A DNA stretch of 64,000 nt from Sporolactobacillus nakayamae (GTDB lineage Bacteria; Bacillota; Bacilli; Bacillales; Sporolactobacillaceae), in the NCBI RefSeq assembly GCF_900113325.1, contig NZ_FOOY01000010.1:97807-161806 (forward strand), in the 5' to 3' direction. The notes below the pieces were generated by a model that saw only the letters and a list, made by a program, of their open reading frames with translations, did no database searches and was not told where the DNA came from. Both the position numbers and the translations under genes were made by a program. This document shows positions 37,229 through 47,018 of the stretch, piece by piece (position 1 is the stretch's first letter; each line of letters begins with the position of its first letter).

Positions 37229-38869
37229 ATGCAATGGGCCCAGAACTATGATCCAATGAATAACATGTTTTTGTCATTTGTTGTGGCTTGTATTCCGCTT
37301 GTCTTTTTTTTCTGGTGTTTGGCAATCAAGAAGATGAAGGGGTATAAGGCGGGCTTATTAACGGTTGCAATTGCTGTGATCGAAGCGATTGTCGTCTACA
37401 AGATGCCGATTCATTTAGCGCTTGAAGCGACCGCATTAGGCGGATTGCAGGGTTTATGGCCTATTGGGTGGATCATTGTCACTGCAGTGTTTTTGTATGA
37501 ATTAACGGTCGCCTCAGGCAAGTTTCAAATCATTAGTGATTCGATTGCATCCATCACTCAAGACCGGCGTCTGCAGGCGCTGCTTATTGCTTTTTCTTTC
37601 GGGGCATTTCTCGAAGGAACGGCAGGCTACGGCACGCCGGTTGCCATTGCCGGTGGATTGCTTGCCGGACTTGGCTTCAATCCATTTTACGCAGCCGGGC
37701 TTTGCTTAATTGCGAACACGGCACCGGTCGCATTCGGCGGTGTCGGCATTCCCATTCTAACCTCTGCTCAAGTTACCGGCATTGATGTGCTTTCAATCAG
37801 TCAAATGGTTGGCCGCCAGGTTCCTTTTCTTTCTCTTTTTGTTCCATTCTGGCTTGTGTTTATTATGGCGGGTTGGAAACGAACGATCGAAGTACTTCCG
37901 GCGATTCTTGTATGCGGAATTTCTTTTGCCGGTACGCAATACGTAACGTCCAACTTCTTAGGACCGGAATTACCGGATGTGACCTCATCGATCGTCAGTA
38001 TGGTATGTCTCATAATTCTGCTTAAGTTCTGGCAGCCGAAATCTATTTTCCGATTTAAGGATGAAAAAGAGCAGCCTGTTCCAGCACATTTGCAAACTAA
38101 TAACAGCTTTTCTTTCGGCAAAATCGCGCAAGCATGGTCACCATTCGTTTTGCTCGTTGTTGTTATTTGTGTCTGGGGCGGTTCCGCAAGCATTAAGGCG
38201 TTTCTCAGCAAAGCAACGTTCATGATTCCTATACCCGGACTGGATCGGATGATCGAACAAGTGAAACCGATTGTTGCTCAGACGACAGCTTATGGCGCTG
38301 TTTATAAGTTTGATGTGATTGCGGCTACCGGAACGGCTATTTTAGTGACCTGTATTCTAAGCAAATTTTTAATTGGCATCAGTTGGAAAAAGTGGGTGCT
38401 GACCTTTGGCCTTACACTAAAAAAACTGGCTCTCCCATTGGTGATGATCGTATCCGTTCTCGGTTTTGCTTACATCGAAAACTATTCGGGCATGAGCGCG
38501 ACTTTGGGGCTTGGGCTCGCATCGACGGGTACCGTTTTTCCGCTTCTGGCACCGCTCATTGGATGGATCGGTGTATTTCTTACCGGGTCGGATACTTCGT
38601 CGAACGCCTTGTTCTCAAATCTGCAGAAGGTATCTGCACAGCAAATTGGTGTCGATCCGACTTTGCTTGTCGCTGCCAATTCAACCGGTGGTGTCGCTGC
38701 AAAAATGATTTCACCACAATCCATAGCTGTCGCGACAGCGGCTACCGGATTGGTCGGTAAGGAAGGCAGTTTGTTCCGGTTTACAATTAAGCATAGTTTG
38801 CTTTTCGTCGCGATAACCGGAGTGATCACGCTACTTCAAGCCTATGTACTGCAATGGATGATTCCATAA
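37229..38869 (+). CDS. lctP: L-lactate permease (LctP family)
   Basis: 546 residues with about 13 membrane segments and family motifs LIAFSFGAFLEGTAGYGTPV, NTAPVAFGGVGIPI and FLTGSDTSSNALFSNLQ. Proton-coupled lactate (and possibly glycolate) transport. I used ATG 37229 with GGAAGGGG upstream instead of the earlier in-frame ATG. Monocistronic with a strong terminator. In a lactate producer it could export or re-import lactate. Confidence 0.93.
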   Translation: MQWAQNYDPMNNMFLSFVVACIPLVFFFWCLAIKKMKGYKAGLLTVAIAVIEAIVVYKMPIHLALEATALGGLQGLWPIGWIIVTAVFLYELTVASGKFQIISDSIASITQDRRLQALLIAFSFGAFLEGTAGYGTPVAIAGGLLAGLGFNPFYAAGLCLIANTAPVAFGGVGIPILTSAQVTGIDVLSISQMVGRQVPFLSLFVPFWLVFIMAGWKRTIEVLPAILVCGISFAGTQYVTSNFLGPELPDVTSSIVSMVCLIILLKFWQPKSIFRFKDEKEQPVPAHLQTNNSFSFGKIAQAWSPFVLLVVVICVWGGSASIKAFLSKATFMIPIPGLDRMIEQVKPIVAQTTAYGAVYKFDVIAATGTAILVTCILSKFLIGISWKKWVLTFGLTLKKLALPLVMIVSVLGFAYIENYSGMSATLGLGLASTGTVFPLLAPLIGWIGVFLTGSDTSSNALFSNLQKVSAQQIGVDPTLLVAANSTGGVAAKMISPQSIAVATAATGLVGKEGSLFRFTIKHSLLFVAITGVITLLQAYVLQWMIP

Positions 38870-38898
38870 ATAAGTTCCTTGTGAGATTAATTAATAAG

Positions 38899-38935
38899 AA
38901 AGAGATGCGGGTTCCGTCTGCATCTCTTTTTTTCT
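38899..38935 (+). terminator. terminator of lctP
   Basis: AAAGAGATGC and GCATCTCTTT form a 10-bp stem followed by a T-run. Confidence 0.85.
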
Positions 38936-39153
38936 GCAATTGCTCGCATACATGCATACACGACTTTGGTCATACGAAAATGGTGTCTATCCGCATGATC
39001 AAACTGGTAGCTAAAGTACGTCGTTGAGGAGTCGAATGAGTATTAAACCTCAGTATCGAGAATGTCATGCAGTACTTGATAATGAGCGGTTAAGCGTTTT
39101 TTAATATATTGAGGTTACGATCATCACATCGAAACAGAAAGGATGTGGGATGA

Positions 39154-40941
39154 GTGATCAAAGGATTAAACAAAAGACTCATTGCGAGTCTTTTTCTTGT
39201 AATGATAATTGCGATTGGTGTTGCGTTGTTTTCTATAGTGAGCAGTTTGACGACAAGTCAAGCTACTCAAAGTGGGCAGGGGGTGGTGAAGCAGAATGCA
39301 GCCCCTGGTTCGAACCAAATTTCCGCAAAAAAACCCGGTTCACAGCAGAAAAGCGATTCAACCAATCATCCAATTGCGAATCAAAACAAAGCTGATTCTA
39401 CTCGTGCAACGAATGCGCCGCCAACATCGCAGCAGCAGAAAGGAACGACTTCGAGCCACGGACCGCCAACGCATAACGCACAGGATGGACAATCCGCTAA
39501 AAATGGAGCAAATAGTCAAGCAGGACCATCTGCATCAGGCAAAGGTGCTCCCATGATGGGCCAGCAAAGCGGGTCACAATCAAGCGGGTTAATCAAAAAT
39601 CTCGTTATTGGTTTTTCAATCTTATTTTTCGTTGGATTCCTCGTACTGACACTTTTTCTTTGGAAAAGAAAAATCAGAGTTAGGAAAAAAACGATGAAGC
39701 TCCTTATGTTGACTCTTTCGGTGATTGGACTATGTACTCGATTGGCAATTGCTCCTTGGGTGTCAGGACATATGGATTTAACGCTTTTTCAAAACTGGGC
39801 TCAGTCGGCGTCTTCTGGCTTCTTGCACTTTTATCAAAATAGTTCTGCTGATTATCCTCCGCTTTATGTTTACGTGCTCTATCTGATTGGAAAAGCGGTC
39901 ACTCTGCCTGGATTGAGCAGCGGATATACATTGTTGCTCAAACTACCGTCAATCATTGCAGATGTACTCACGGCATGGCTCATCTATCGGTTAGCCAAGA
40001 AAAAAGGTCATGAATCGCTTGGTCTGCTCGCAGCTGCTTTTTATGTGTTCAATCCTGCAGTTTGGATGGATTCGGTCATTTGGGGACAAGTTGATTCATT
40101 TTTTACATTGATTATTGTCCTTGCGCTTACACGCTTGATTGATCGGAGATATTTCCTGTCTACAGCGTTGTTCGCAGCAGCAGTCATGATGAAACCGCAG
40201 GGAATTATTTTTCTTCCGGTGCTTGCTTATGTGTTTATTATGGATCGAAAGATAGGTAAAGGATTCCTTGCACTTGGTTGGTACGCATTAGTTACGGCAC
40301 TCATCGCGCTGCCATTTTCCTTTTATGCAAACGGAGGCGTGCTGTGGCTTGTCCAGTTGATGAAGCGGACAATCAGTGAATATCCCTATGCATCGGTCAA
40401 CGCGTTTAATGTATACAGCTTGCTTGGCGGCAATTATCAATCGGACAGCGCATCGCTCTTTCTCTTCAGTTACCACACATGGGGACTGATCGCGATCAGT
40501 CTTGTTTCGCTCGCTTCACTCTGGCTGATGCTGCACGCGCGCAGTATTCGGTCAGCGGCAATCGCAGGCTTGATGCAGATCGCCGGTGTGTTTACATTTG
40601 CTTCCGGGATGCATGAACGCTACCTTTATCCAGCCATTGCTCTAGCTCTTCTTTCATGGTTGCTTACTGAAGATCGGCGCTTCGGTATACTTGCCGCCGG
40701 CTACAGTCTCACGATTTTTATGAATATAGTTTGCGTCTACTATTTATCCGGAAATTTGATGGCACCCTATAGTTGGCCTCTTGTTGTCACGTCGATAATG
40801 AATATACTGCTTTTCATAGTTCTGATTTGGACAGCATTTGGTAAAGAAACAACACAATGGTTGGCTGTTAAGGATTCTTTAAGAATGAGTTGGCATAATG
40901 ACGCTATACAAGGAACCCGTGCTGACGAGCATGGACATTGA
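39154..40941 (+). CDS. GT-C-fold membrane glycosyltransferase with a low-complexity extracellular linker
   Basis: 595 residues. An N-terminal membrane helix (about 9-31) is followed by a ~115-residue Gln/Ser/Asn/Pro-rich hydrophilic segment and then eleven or so hydrophobic segments. The first loop has HMDLTLFQNWAQ and SADYPPLYVYVLY, and MKPQGIIFLP occurs later, as in integral membrane mannosyl/glycosyltransferases that use polyprenyl-phosphate sugars. GTG start 39154 with AAAGGATG. First gene of a tight three-gene cluster with a YkcB-like and a YkcC-like protein, so it probably glycosylates an envelope polymer or protein (inference). Confidence 0.8.
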   Translation: MIKGLNKRLIASLFLVMIIAIGVALFSIVSSLTTSQATQSGQGVVKQNAAPGSNQISAKKPGSQQKSDSTNHPIANQNKADSTRATNAPPTSQQQKGTTSSHGPPTHNAQDGQSAKNGANSQAGPSASGKGAPMMGQQSGSQSSGLIKNLVIGFSILFFVGFLVLTLFLWKRKIRVRKKTMKLLMLTLSVIGLCTRLAIAPWVSGHMDLTLFQNWAQSASSGFLHFYQNSSADYPPLYVYVLYLIGKAVTLPGLSSGYTLLLKLPSIIADVLTAWLIYRLAKKKGHESLGLLAAAFYVFNPAVWMDSVIWGQVDSFFTLIIVLALTRLIDRRYFLSTALFAAAVMMKPQGIIFLPVLAYVFIMDRKIGKGFLALGWYALVTALIALPFSFYANGGVLWLVQLMKRTISEYPYASVNAFNVYSLLGGNYQSDSASLFLFSYHTWGLIAISLVSLASLWLMLHARSIRSAAIAGLMQIAGVFTFASGMHERYLYPAIALALLSWLLTEDRRFGILAAGYSLTIFMNIVCVYYLSGNLMAPYSWPLVVTSIMNILLFIVLIWTAFGKETTQWLAVKDSLRMSWHNDAIQGTRADEHGH

Positions 40942-40975
40942 TTAAGACGCTTTTGGTTAACGAGGAGGAATTAAG

Positions 40976-43180
40976 ATGAACTTATTAAAACACAAACGCA
41001 TTGATTTTTATTTGATTGGGGTTATTCTCTTATCCGCATTTATGAATATTTTCCTACTTAATCAAGCGAGCACGAATGAGTATTATACCGTAGCAGTAAA
41101 AAGCATGATGAAGAATTTTCATAACTTTTTCTATGCGTCCTTTGACCCCGCAGGATTTATCACTGTTGATAAGCCGCCGGTCGCGCTCTGGATCCAGACG
41201 CTCAGCGCAAAGCTTTTTGGTTTAAGTAATTTTAGTGTGTTGCTTCCCGAAGCTCTTGCTGCAATTGTGTCGACGATCATTGTTTATCAAATGGTGAAAC
41301 ACAAAGCGGGCAGGCTTGCCGCATTTCTATCCGGAATTACGATGTCGGTCACACCAATCTTTATTGCTGTGACCCGCACAAATAACGTTGACAGTATTCT
41401 GATCCTGACCTTAGTTATCGCCGCATGGGCAGTGATGAAAGCTGTTCAAAAAACACAAATGCGTTGGCTAATTCTTAGCGCGGCGATGATCGGCATCGGT
41501 TTTAATGTGAAAATGCTTGAAGCATTTATGATTCTTCCTGCTATTTATCTTTTTTACTGGATCGCCATGAACGTAAATTGGAAGAAAAAAATACTGCATC
41601 TCTTGGCTGCGACTGTGGTTTTGGCAGGCATCTCGCTTTCCTGGGCTGTCGTTGTCGATTCGATTCCGGCAAGCAAACGGCCATATATCGGCAGCAGTCA
41701 GACAAATTCGGTTTTGGAACTTGCTTTCGGCTATAACGGTGTTTCTCGTCTGACTGGTCAGCAGAATAGTGGAGGCGGACAAAAAGCGCCGACATCCACG
41801 AGAAAACAGTCCGGTAACCAATCGACGGCTCAGAAAAGAACGACTTTCATGAAAAACACATCAGGGCAACACTCCTCTGAAAACCAAATGGGCGGAACGC
41901 CTCCAAACGGCAGAACAGGAAGAGGAGGCGGACAACAGGGCAATATGTTTGGTACGGGAACTGCCGGGCCGCTCCGTTTGTTCTCTAAATCGTTATCAGG
42001 ACAAGCAAGCTGGCTCCTCCCGTTCGTGCTCTTCAGCGTTATTGCGATTGTCGCTGATTGGCTTCGTCGTAGAAAAATGGATGAAAAGCACAGTTTCGCA
42101 ATTTTCTGGATTGCATGGCTTATTCCGGCAATGGTCTTCTTTAGTATCGCTGGATTCTTTCATCAATACTATTTAAGTTTATTGGCACCGCCAATCGCAG
42201 CACTTGTTGGACTTGGTTTTTCCTATCTATGGAGAGACTTCAGTGATCCGAAGAGTTCATGGCGAGGCTATTTGTTGCCAATCGCATTTGGTACGACCCT
42301 ATTTTTTGAAGCTCTTATCTTCAATCAAAACAGCATTGCGACGATTTGGATTGTGCTGCTCATCATTGCCGGCGTTTTAACGATGGGATTCGGGATCGTT
42401 TGGCGGACTGCCGAAAGAAAAATTCAGGGTACGATCGCCGGAACAAGCCTTCTCCTAATGCTGCTTGCGCCGCTGTATTGGACACTGCCATCCACAGTCA
42501 ATCAGACCAATAGTGCAACACCGATTGCCGGACCAAGCGCGACCCAATCAGGTATGGGCGGCATGGGCGGTGGCCAAATGGGCGGCCAAAACAGCAAGTC
42601 AACAGGAAAAACAAATGGTTTCGGTGGCCCAGGCGGAGGAGGGCAGGGCGCTCCTAGCAACTCGGAAGGTCAAGCACCGCCATCAATGAACGGTGAATCC
42701 GGTGCTCCCGGCCAGCCGACAAGTCAAAAAGGCTCCGCTAATGAATCAAAACAGATGCCAAGCGGCACGATGAATCGGAGAATGACCAACCGAGGCGGTA
42801 TGGGTGAGCAGGTCAATACGAAATTACTCAACTACCTACGGAAACAGTACAGTGGTGAAAAATACATTCTTGCCGTTGAACGCGCACAGTCCGCTTATTC
42901 CATTATGATGAAAACGAATTATGCGGTCATGGCGATGGGTGGTTTCGGAGGAAGCGATCCTGCATTAAGTGTAAGCAAATTGGAAAAAATGGTTGAAGCA
43001 GGAGAAATCAAGTATTTCATGATTTCCGGTAGTCAAGGTGGTGCTCAGAATTCGAGCGTAACGAATTGGATTAAAAAGAATTGCACGAAAGTCTCTTCAA
43101 GTGCATGGTCGAGTGGAAGTTCTAGCTCAAGCCAAAACGGACCTGGTGGACAAGGAACACTATATGTCTATAAAAAATAA
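40976..43180 (+). CDS. ykcB: YkcB-like GT39-family membrane glycosyltransferase
   Basis: 734 residues with about 11-12 membrane segments. The N-terminal part has NEYYTVAVKSMM, DPAGFITVDKPPVALWIQTL and TRTNNVDSILIL, which fit the PMT/ArnT-like fold. Two extracellular insertions are low complexity: Gly/Gln/Ser/Thr-rich near 265-325 and Gly/Met/Asn-rich near 520-620. A folded C-terminal domain (LLNYLRKQYSGEKYILAV...) ends in a Ser/Gly tail. Likely transfers a polyprenyl-phosphate-linked sugar outside the cell, supplied by the next gene product. ATG 40976 follows GAGGAGG. Confidence 0.88.
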   Translation: MNLLKHKRIDFYLIGVILLSAFMNIFLLNQASTNEYYTVAVKSMMKNFHNFFYASFDPAGFITVDKPPVALWIQTLSAKLFGLSNFSVLLPEALAAIVSTIIVYQMVKHKAGRLAAFLSGITMSVTPIFIAVTRTNNVDSILILTLVIAAWAVMKAVQKTQMRWLILSAAMIGIGFNVKMLEAFMILPAIYLFYWIAMNVNWKKKILHLLAATVVLAGISLSWAVVVDSIPASKRPYIGSSQTNSVLELAFGYNGVSRLTGQQNSGGGQKAPTSTRKQSGNQSTAQKRTTFMKNTSGQHSSENQMGGTPPNGRTGRGGGQQGNMFGTGTAGPLRLFSKSLSGQASWLLPFVLFSVIAIVADWLRRRKMDEKHSFAIFWIAWLIPAMVFFSIAGFFHQYYLSLLAPPIAALVGLGFSYLWRDFSDPKSSWRGYLLPIAFGTTLFFEALIFNQNSIATIWIVLLIIAGVLTMGFGIVWRTAERKIQGTIAGTSLLLMLLAPLYWTLPSTVNQTNSATPIAGPSATQSGMGGMGGGQMGGQNSKSTGKTNGFGGPGGGGQGAPSNSEGQAPPSMNGESGAPGQPTSQKGSANESKQMPSGTMNRRMTNRGGMGEQVNTKLLNYLRKQYSGEKYILAVERAQSAYSIMMKTNYAVMAMGGFGGSDPALSVSKLEKMVEAGEIKYFMISGSQGGAQNSSVTNWIKKNCTKVSSSAWSSGSSSSSQNGPGGQGTLYVYKK

Positions 43181-43212
43181 TGCGGCATGGAAATTGAAAA
43201 GGAGGTATTGCC

Positions 43213-44187
43213 ATGACGGTGAAATTCTCAATTGTTGTTCCGGTATTTAATGAAGAAAAGGTGATTTATGAATCGTACAAACGACTAAAAACAGTCATGG
43301 ATCGCACTTACGAACGCTATGAATTACTCTTCGTCAATGACGGCAGCCGTGACCGTACTTCCGAACTACTCAATTATATTTCTGAGGGAGACACGAATGT
43401 GAAAGTTATCGAGTTCTCTCGTAATTTCGGACATCAAATTGCGATAACGGCGGGTATGGACTATGCGACCGGCCAGGCGGTTGTCGTCATTGATGCGGAT
43501 CTTCAAGACCCGCCGGAACTGATTTTGAAAATGATTGAGAAGTGGAAAGAAGGCTTTGATGTTGTCTATGGGAAGCGCGTGGAACGCAAAGGAGAAACGT
43601 TCTTTAAAAAGATTACCGCAGCTCTCTTTTATCGAACCCTGCGCATGTCCACAGATATTGATATTCCGCTGGATACAGGTGACTTTCGTTTGATCGATCG
43701 TCATGTATGTGATGAAATGAAACGTATTCCTGAGAAGAACCGTTTTATACGCGGACTCGTGAGCTGGGTCGGCTTTAAGCAGACGGCAATTGAGTATGTA
43801 CGTGACGAACGGCTTGCCGGAGAAACGAAGTACCCATTGAAAAAAATGCTGAAGCTATCGGTAGATGGGCTCACCTCATTTTCCTATAAGCCGTTAAAGT
43901 TGGCGACTTATGGCGGCGCATTACTCTCGATTGCCGGGTTCGTGTACATGATCGTCGCGCTCGCATTAAAGCTTTTCACATCGAACACCGTTCCCGGATG
44001 GACGTCGTTGATTGTGATTCAGCTCTTGTTCAGTGGTTTTACACTATTCATCCTTGGCGTGATGGGCGAGTATATCGGTCGAATCTACGATGAAACCAAA
44101 GATCGTCCCCTGTACATCATTAAAGAGGCCAAAGGTTTTGGCGCTGTGAATAAGGTGCGAACCATTTCCAGTGTTAAGCACGGTTAA
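43213..44187 (+). CDS. ykcC: YkcC/GtrB-like polyprenyl-phosphate glycosyltransferase
   Basis: 324 residues: GT2 domain (IVVPVFNEEKVI, LLFVNDGSRDRT, VVIDADLQDPPE) and two C-terminal membrane helices (about 233-255 and 272-295), the GtrB/CsbB/DPM1 type. Loads a sugar from a nucleotide donor onto undecaprenyl phosphate on the inner face of the membrane. ATG 43213 follows AAAAGGAGG. No GtcA-type flippase gene is seen nearby. Confidence 0.93.
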   Translation: MTVKFSIVVPVFNEEKVIYESYKRLKTVMDRTYERYELLFVNDGSRDRTSELLNYISEGDTNVKVIEFSRNFGHQIAITAGMDYATGQAVVVIDADLQDPPELILKMIEKWKEGFDVVYGKRVERKGETFFKKITAALFYRTLRMSTDIDIPLDTGDFRLIDRHVCDEMKRIPEKNRFIRGLVSWVGFKQTAIEYVRDERLAGETKYPLKKMLKLSVDGLTSFSYKPLKLATYGGALLSIAGFVYMIVALALKLFTSNTVPGWTSLIVIQLLFSGFTLFILGVMGEYIGRIYDETKDRPLYIIKEAKGFGAVNKVRTISSVKHG

Positions 44188-44192
44188 TATAA

Positions 44193-44241
44193 CAAAAAAT
44201 AGGCTGAATAGATCGTAAGGATCTGCTCGGCCTATTTTTTG
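44193..44241. terminator. bidirectional terminator between ykcC and the chemoreceptor gene
   Basis: CAAAAAATAGGC and GCCTATTTTTTG form the base of a long hairpin with an inner AGATC/GATCT stem, serving both convergent genes. Confidence 0.85.
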
Positions 44242-44247
44242 CATTCG

Positions 44248-45618
44248 TTACGTGACTGTCAAGTCTGCGCCGAAGACGCCGATCACAGATCCGTCTTGAC
44301 TAATTGGAAAGGATAATGTCACACATGGTTGTTTCGTAATTGCAGAATAATAGGGTTCGGACACATAAGTCGTCCCTTTCATAGCCTCTAGGAACCATGG
44401 GCGGGCCCCCGCATTCGCTAAAGCTGCTTCCGGATCCGAATAGACAAAGGCGCCATCCGGAGTATTTGACCAAACCGCCTCAAGCTCATGATACTTCTGA
44501 CGAAGGGCGCTTAAAATTGTCTTATGCCGAATTGGCTCAAGTGGAACGAGCGGGTGATTCTCACAGAATTGATGGATTTCTCCTTTGATATGATCCACCA
44601 GCTCTGTGTTAACGTGAATCGTCATACGCTGGTCTTGGTGAATGGAATCCTGCAATTCATTCGACGTGTCGATTAAACGTTTATTTAATGCCAACATTTG
44701 ATCAATGCTCTGGAACTGGTTGGCGACGTCCCGATCAACGGTTTCAGCAAGTGCTTGATTCGATTGTGTCATTGCCGAGATTTGATTGAGCAAATCAGAG
44801 ACGGCAGATATACTGTTTGTCTGCGCGCCAACTGAAGCCGCGGATTCCTTGCTCCCAAGTGTGATTGTTTCTAATTTTTTCTTAAAGGCATCGAGATGTG
44901 TAATGATATTCTTCAGTCGCTCTGATCCATTGTCTATTTCGGCAGTTTCCAGATTCACTCGTTCTGTTGATTTTTTAATTTCCGATTGGATTAATTGAGT
45001 GGTTTGTTTCGTTTCGGAAACCGCCTGCTGCGTTTCGCCCGACAACTTGCGGATTTCGGTGGCGACTACGGAAAAACCTTTGCCCGCTTCACCTGCTCGT
45101 GCAGCTTCAATGGCTGCATTTAATGAGAGTATATTGGTTTCCTCAGAAATTGAACCGATGAATTGAAACACTTGATCGATCTTTTTCGAATGCGCGACAA
45201 GTTCATTCATCTGATTTATTAACTGACGGTGCCCATTTAGGATCGTATTCATCGTCTTTTCTAAGTCATGAATCGCTTCTAACGAAGAAATCAAATCGTG
45301 ATAGGACTCCTGACTATCGTTCTGTACGCTGGTGACGATTGAGAGAATCTTTTTTGCGGATTGTTGAATGACCTGTACTTGCTCATTGACCTGTGCGGTA
45401 TCCTCAGCGGTTCGAGTTGTATGTAATTTAAACTCCGAGACGCTTGACTGGCTCGAAATGGAGGACTTACTCAAAGCCTCTGCCGCGTGTTTGAGCTGTT
45501 CGACAATGCCTTTGAGCTGGTCGGATGCAACCTGAATTCTCCCTATTGATGTGCTGTCACTCGATGTCTTTTCGAAATCGGCAGCTTGGTGCGGCGACCG
45601 CTTTTTTAAACGTATCAA
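44248..45618 (-). CDS. soluble methyl-accepting chemotaxis protein with C-terminal sensor-like domain
   Basis: 456 residues without a membrane helix. A coiled-coil MCP signalling domain occupies about 25-320 with the hairpin tip [34 protein letters not shown]. It is followed by ~130 residues ending in [40 protein letters not shown] and [11 protein letters not shown], which look like the membrane-distal half of a PDC/Cache sensor. Such a sensor is normally extracellular; here it would be cytoplasmic. I chose TTG 45618, with GAGGAGG 8 nt upstream. Signals to CheA/CheW. Confidence 0.88.
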   Translation of the reverse strand: MIRLKKRSPHQAADFEKTSSDSTSIGRIQVASDQLKGIVEQLKHAAEALSKSSISSQSSVSEFKLHTTRTAEDTAQVNEQVQVIQQSAKKILSIVTSVQNDSQESYHDLISSLEAIHDLEKTMNTILNGHRQLINQMNELVAHSKKIDQVFQFIGSISEETNILSLNAAIEAARAGEAGKGFSVVATEIRKLSGETQQAVSETKQTTQLIQSEIKKSTERVNLETAEIDNGSERLKNIITHLDAFKKKLETITLGSKESAASVGAQTNSISAVSDLLNQISAMTQSNQALAETVDRDVANQFQSIDQMLALNKRLIDTSNELQDSIHQDQRMTIHVNTELVDHIKGEIHQFCENHPLVPLEPIRHKTILSALRQKYHELEAVWSNTPDGAFVYSDPEAALANAGARPWFLEAMKGTTYVSEPYYSAITKQPCVTLSFPISQDGSVIGVFGADLTVT

Positions 45619-45852
45619 TGAAAATCCCTCCTCGTTCAGGCAGTGAATAGTGCGGATACGAAATAATAGTTTAAGCAAAGTATACCATGACTTAACAAAA
45701 TTTTCTTACTGCTTCATCGATTGATGCCATAATGATTCCTTGATGATCTCTTTGCCATAAAAATATATTGTTCGAATTGAAAAGGTCTATTCGCCCCGAT
45801 AGCCCGTATACATGGTAGTACAACCCCATAGGGATTAAGGGAGGGTACGACT

Positions 45853-46872
45853 ATGTATCGTCGAGCATCGATTCTTATTACGACGACTTTGCTTATAGTC
45901 TCGATGACGCTGCTTGCCGGTTGCGGAAGTATGGCAGATCAAGAACCAAGCAGTGTAAAGTATGTCGACAGCAAAGCTGATTTGACGAAAACCGCGACAC
46001 ATCAACAATTCACGGAAAGGGTGTTGTATTTAACAGATGCGAATGGTTTTGTTGCACCGCAGATGGTTGGATTGCCTAAGAGCAGTGCCGCGATGAAACA
46101 GGTATTAAGCTATTTAGTTAATGATGGGCCTGTTTCTAACTTGCTCCCAAACGGATTTCAGGCGGTACTGCCTTCAGGGACAGAGGTTAAAAATGTGACC
46201 ACCGATCAGCGAGGCAATGTGATCGCAGACTTTTCTAAAGAACTTTTGGATACGCCTGCGGCCAGCCAGAAACAAGCCGTTCAATCCATTGTCTGGACGT
46301 TGACCCAATTTCAAGCGGTTAAATCGGTTACGATCACGGTGGATGGCAAGGCGCTTGATGTGTGGCCCTCAAGCAAGATGGATGTAGGACGAGGGCTCAC
46401 TCGAGCAGACGGCATTAATCAAGGTGTCAGTGATGTTGCGGATGTGACGGGAAGCGAGCCGCTTACGGTCTATTATATGGCTGCCAATAAAGGTAAAACG
46501 TACGATGTACCGGTTACCGTTCGCGGTGTGGTGGATTCAGATCGTGTGACGAGTCTCATCAACGCGCTGATCAATGAACCTGCCACAGGTGTGCTCATTT
46601 CGCCGATGAATCCCGACGTGCAACTGACCCGTAAGCCGCAAATTAAGAATGGAACGGTTAGTCTTCATTTTAATAATGCGATTTATGATAATAAAAAAGC
46701 GAAGACTATTAATGATCAGGTACTGCGCAGTCTCGTGCTCACGCTTACGGGGGAGGCAAATATTCAGAAGGTATCGATCCAAGTCGGGAATGCAACGAAG
46801 ATGACACTGGAATCGGGAAAAACATTGTCGGGACCTGTTTCTCGTGATTTTGTTGATGCAACGGGCTTGTAA
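45853..46872 (+). CDS. gerM: spore germination lipoprotein GerM
   Basis: 339 residues: lipoprotein signal with lipobox LLAGCGS (Cys about residue 24) and two GerMN repeats (about 75-175 and 215-325). Exported protein needed for spore cortex and germination in Bacillus. ATG 45853 has GGGAGGG upstream. The terminator at 46901 and two repeat copies separate it from rph, which it precedes as in B. subtilis. Confidence 0.94.
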   Translation: MYRRASILITTTLLIVSMTLLAGCGSMADQEPSSVKYVDSKADLTKTATHQQFTERVLYLTDANGFVAPQMVGLPKSSAAMKQVLSYLVNDGPVSNLLPNGFQAVLPSGTEVKNVTTDQRGNVIADFSKELLDTPAASQKQAVQSIVWTLTQFQAVKSVTITVDGKALDVWPSSKMDVGRGLTRADGINQGVSDVADVTGSEPLTVYYMAANKGKTYDVPVTVRGVVDSDRVTSLINALINEPATGVLISPMNPDVQLTRKPQIKNGTVSLHFNNAIYDNKKAKTINDQVLRSLVLTLTGEANIQKVSIQVGNATKMTLESGKTLSGPVSRDFVDATGL

Positions 46873-46900
46873 TTTTATAGGATAAAAAATATGGTATAGT

Positions 46901-46933
46901 AAGAGGAGCGAAATCAGCTTCTCTTATTTTTTT
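46901..46933 (+). terminator. terminator of gerM
   Basis: AAGAGGAGC with GCTTCTCTT (one G-U), then ATTTTTTT. Repeat copy B starts right after the T-run. Confidence 0.8.
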
Positions 46934-47018
46934 ACTATAAGAAAGTATATAATTTTAAGGATCATAGTATAAGTGCAACTAAGTCTTCGCCAGAGGCTTG
47001 GCGAAGCCAAGTTTTCTA
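46934..47018 (+). repeat. hairpin repeat, copy B
   Basis: Nearly identical to 31966-32060, with a ~9-base shorter loop between CTTCGCC and GGCTTGGCGAAG. Confidence 0.88.

Noticed and set aside
39036..39104. 22-codon frame with GAGGAG upstream, before the glycosyltransferase cluster
   Set aside because: Reasonable ribosome site but polar product without features and no coupling to the next gene; insufficient evidence.
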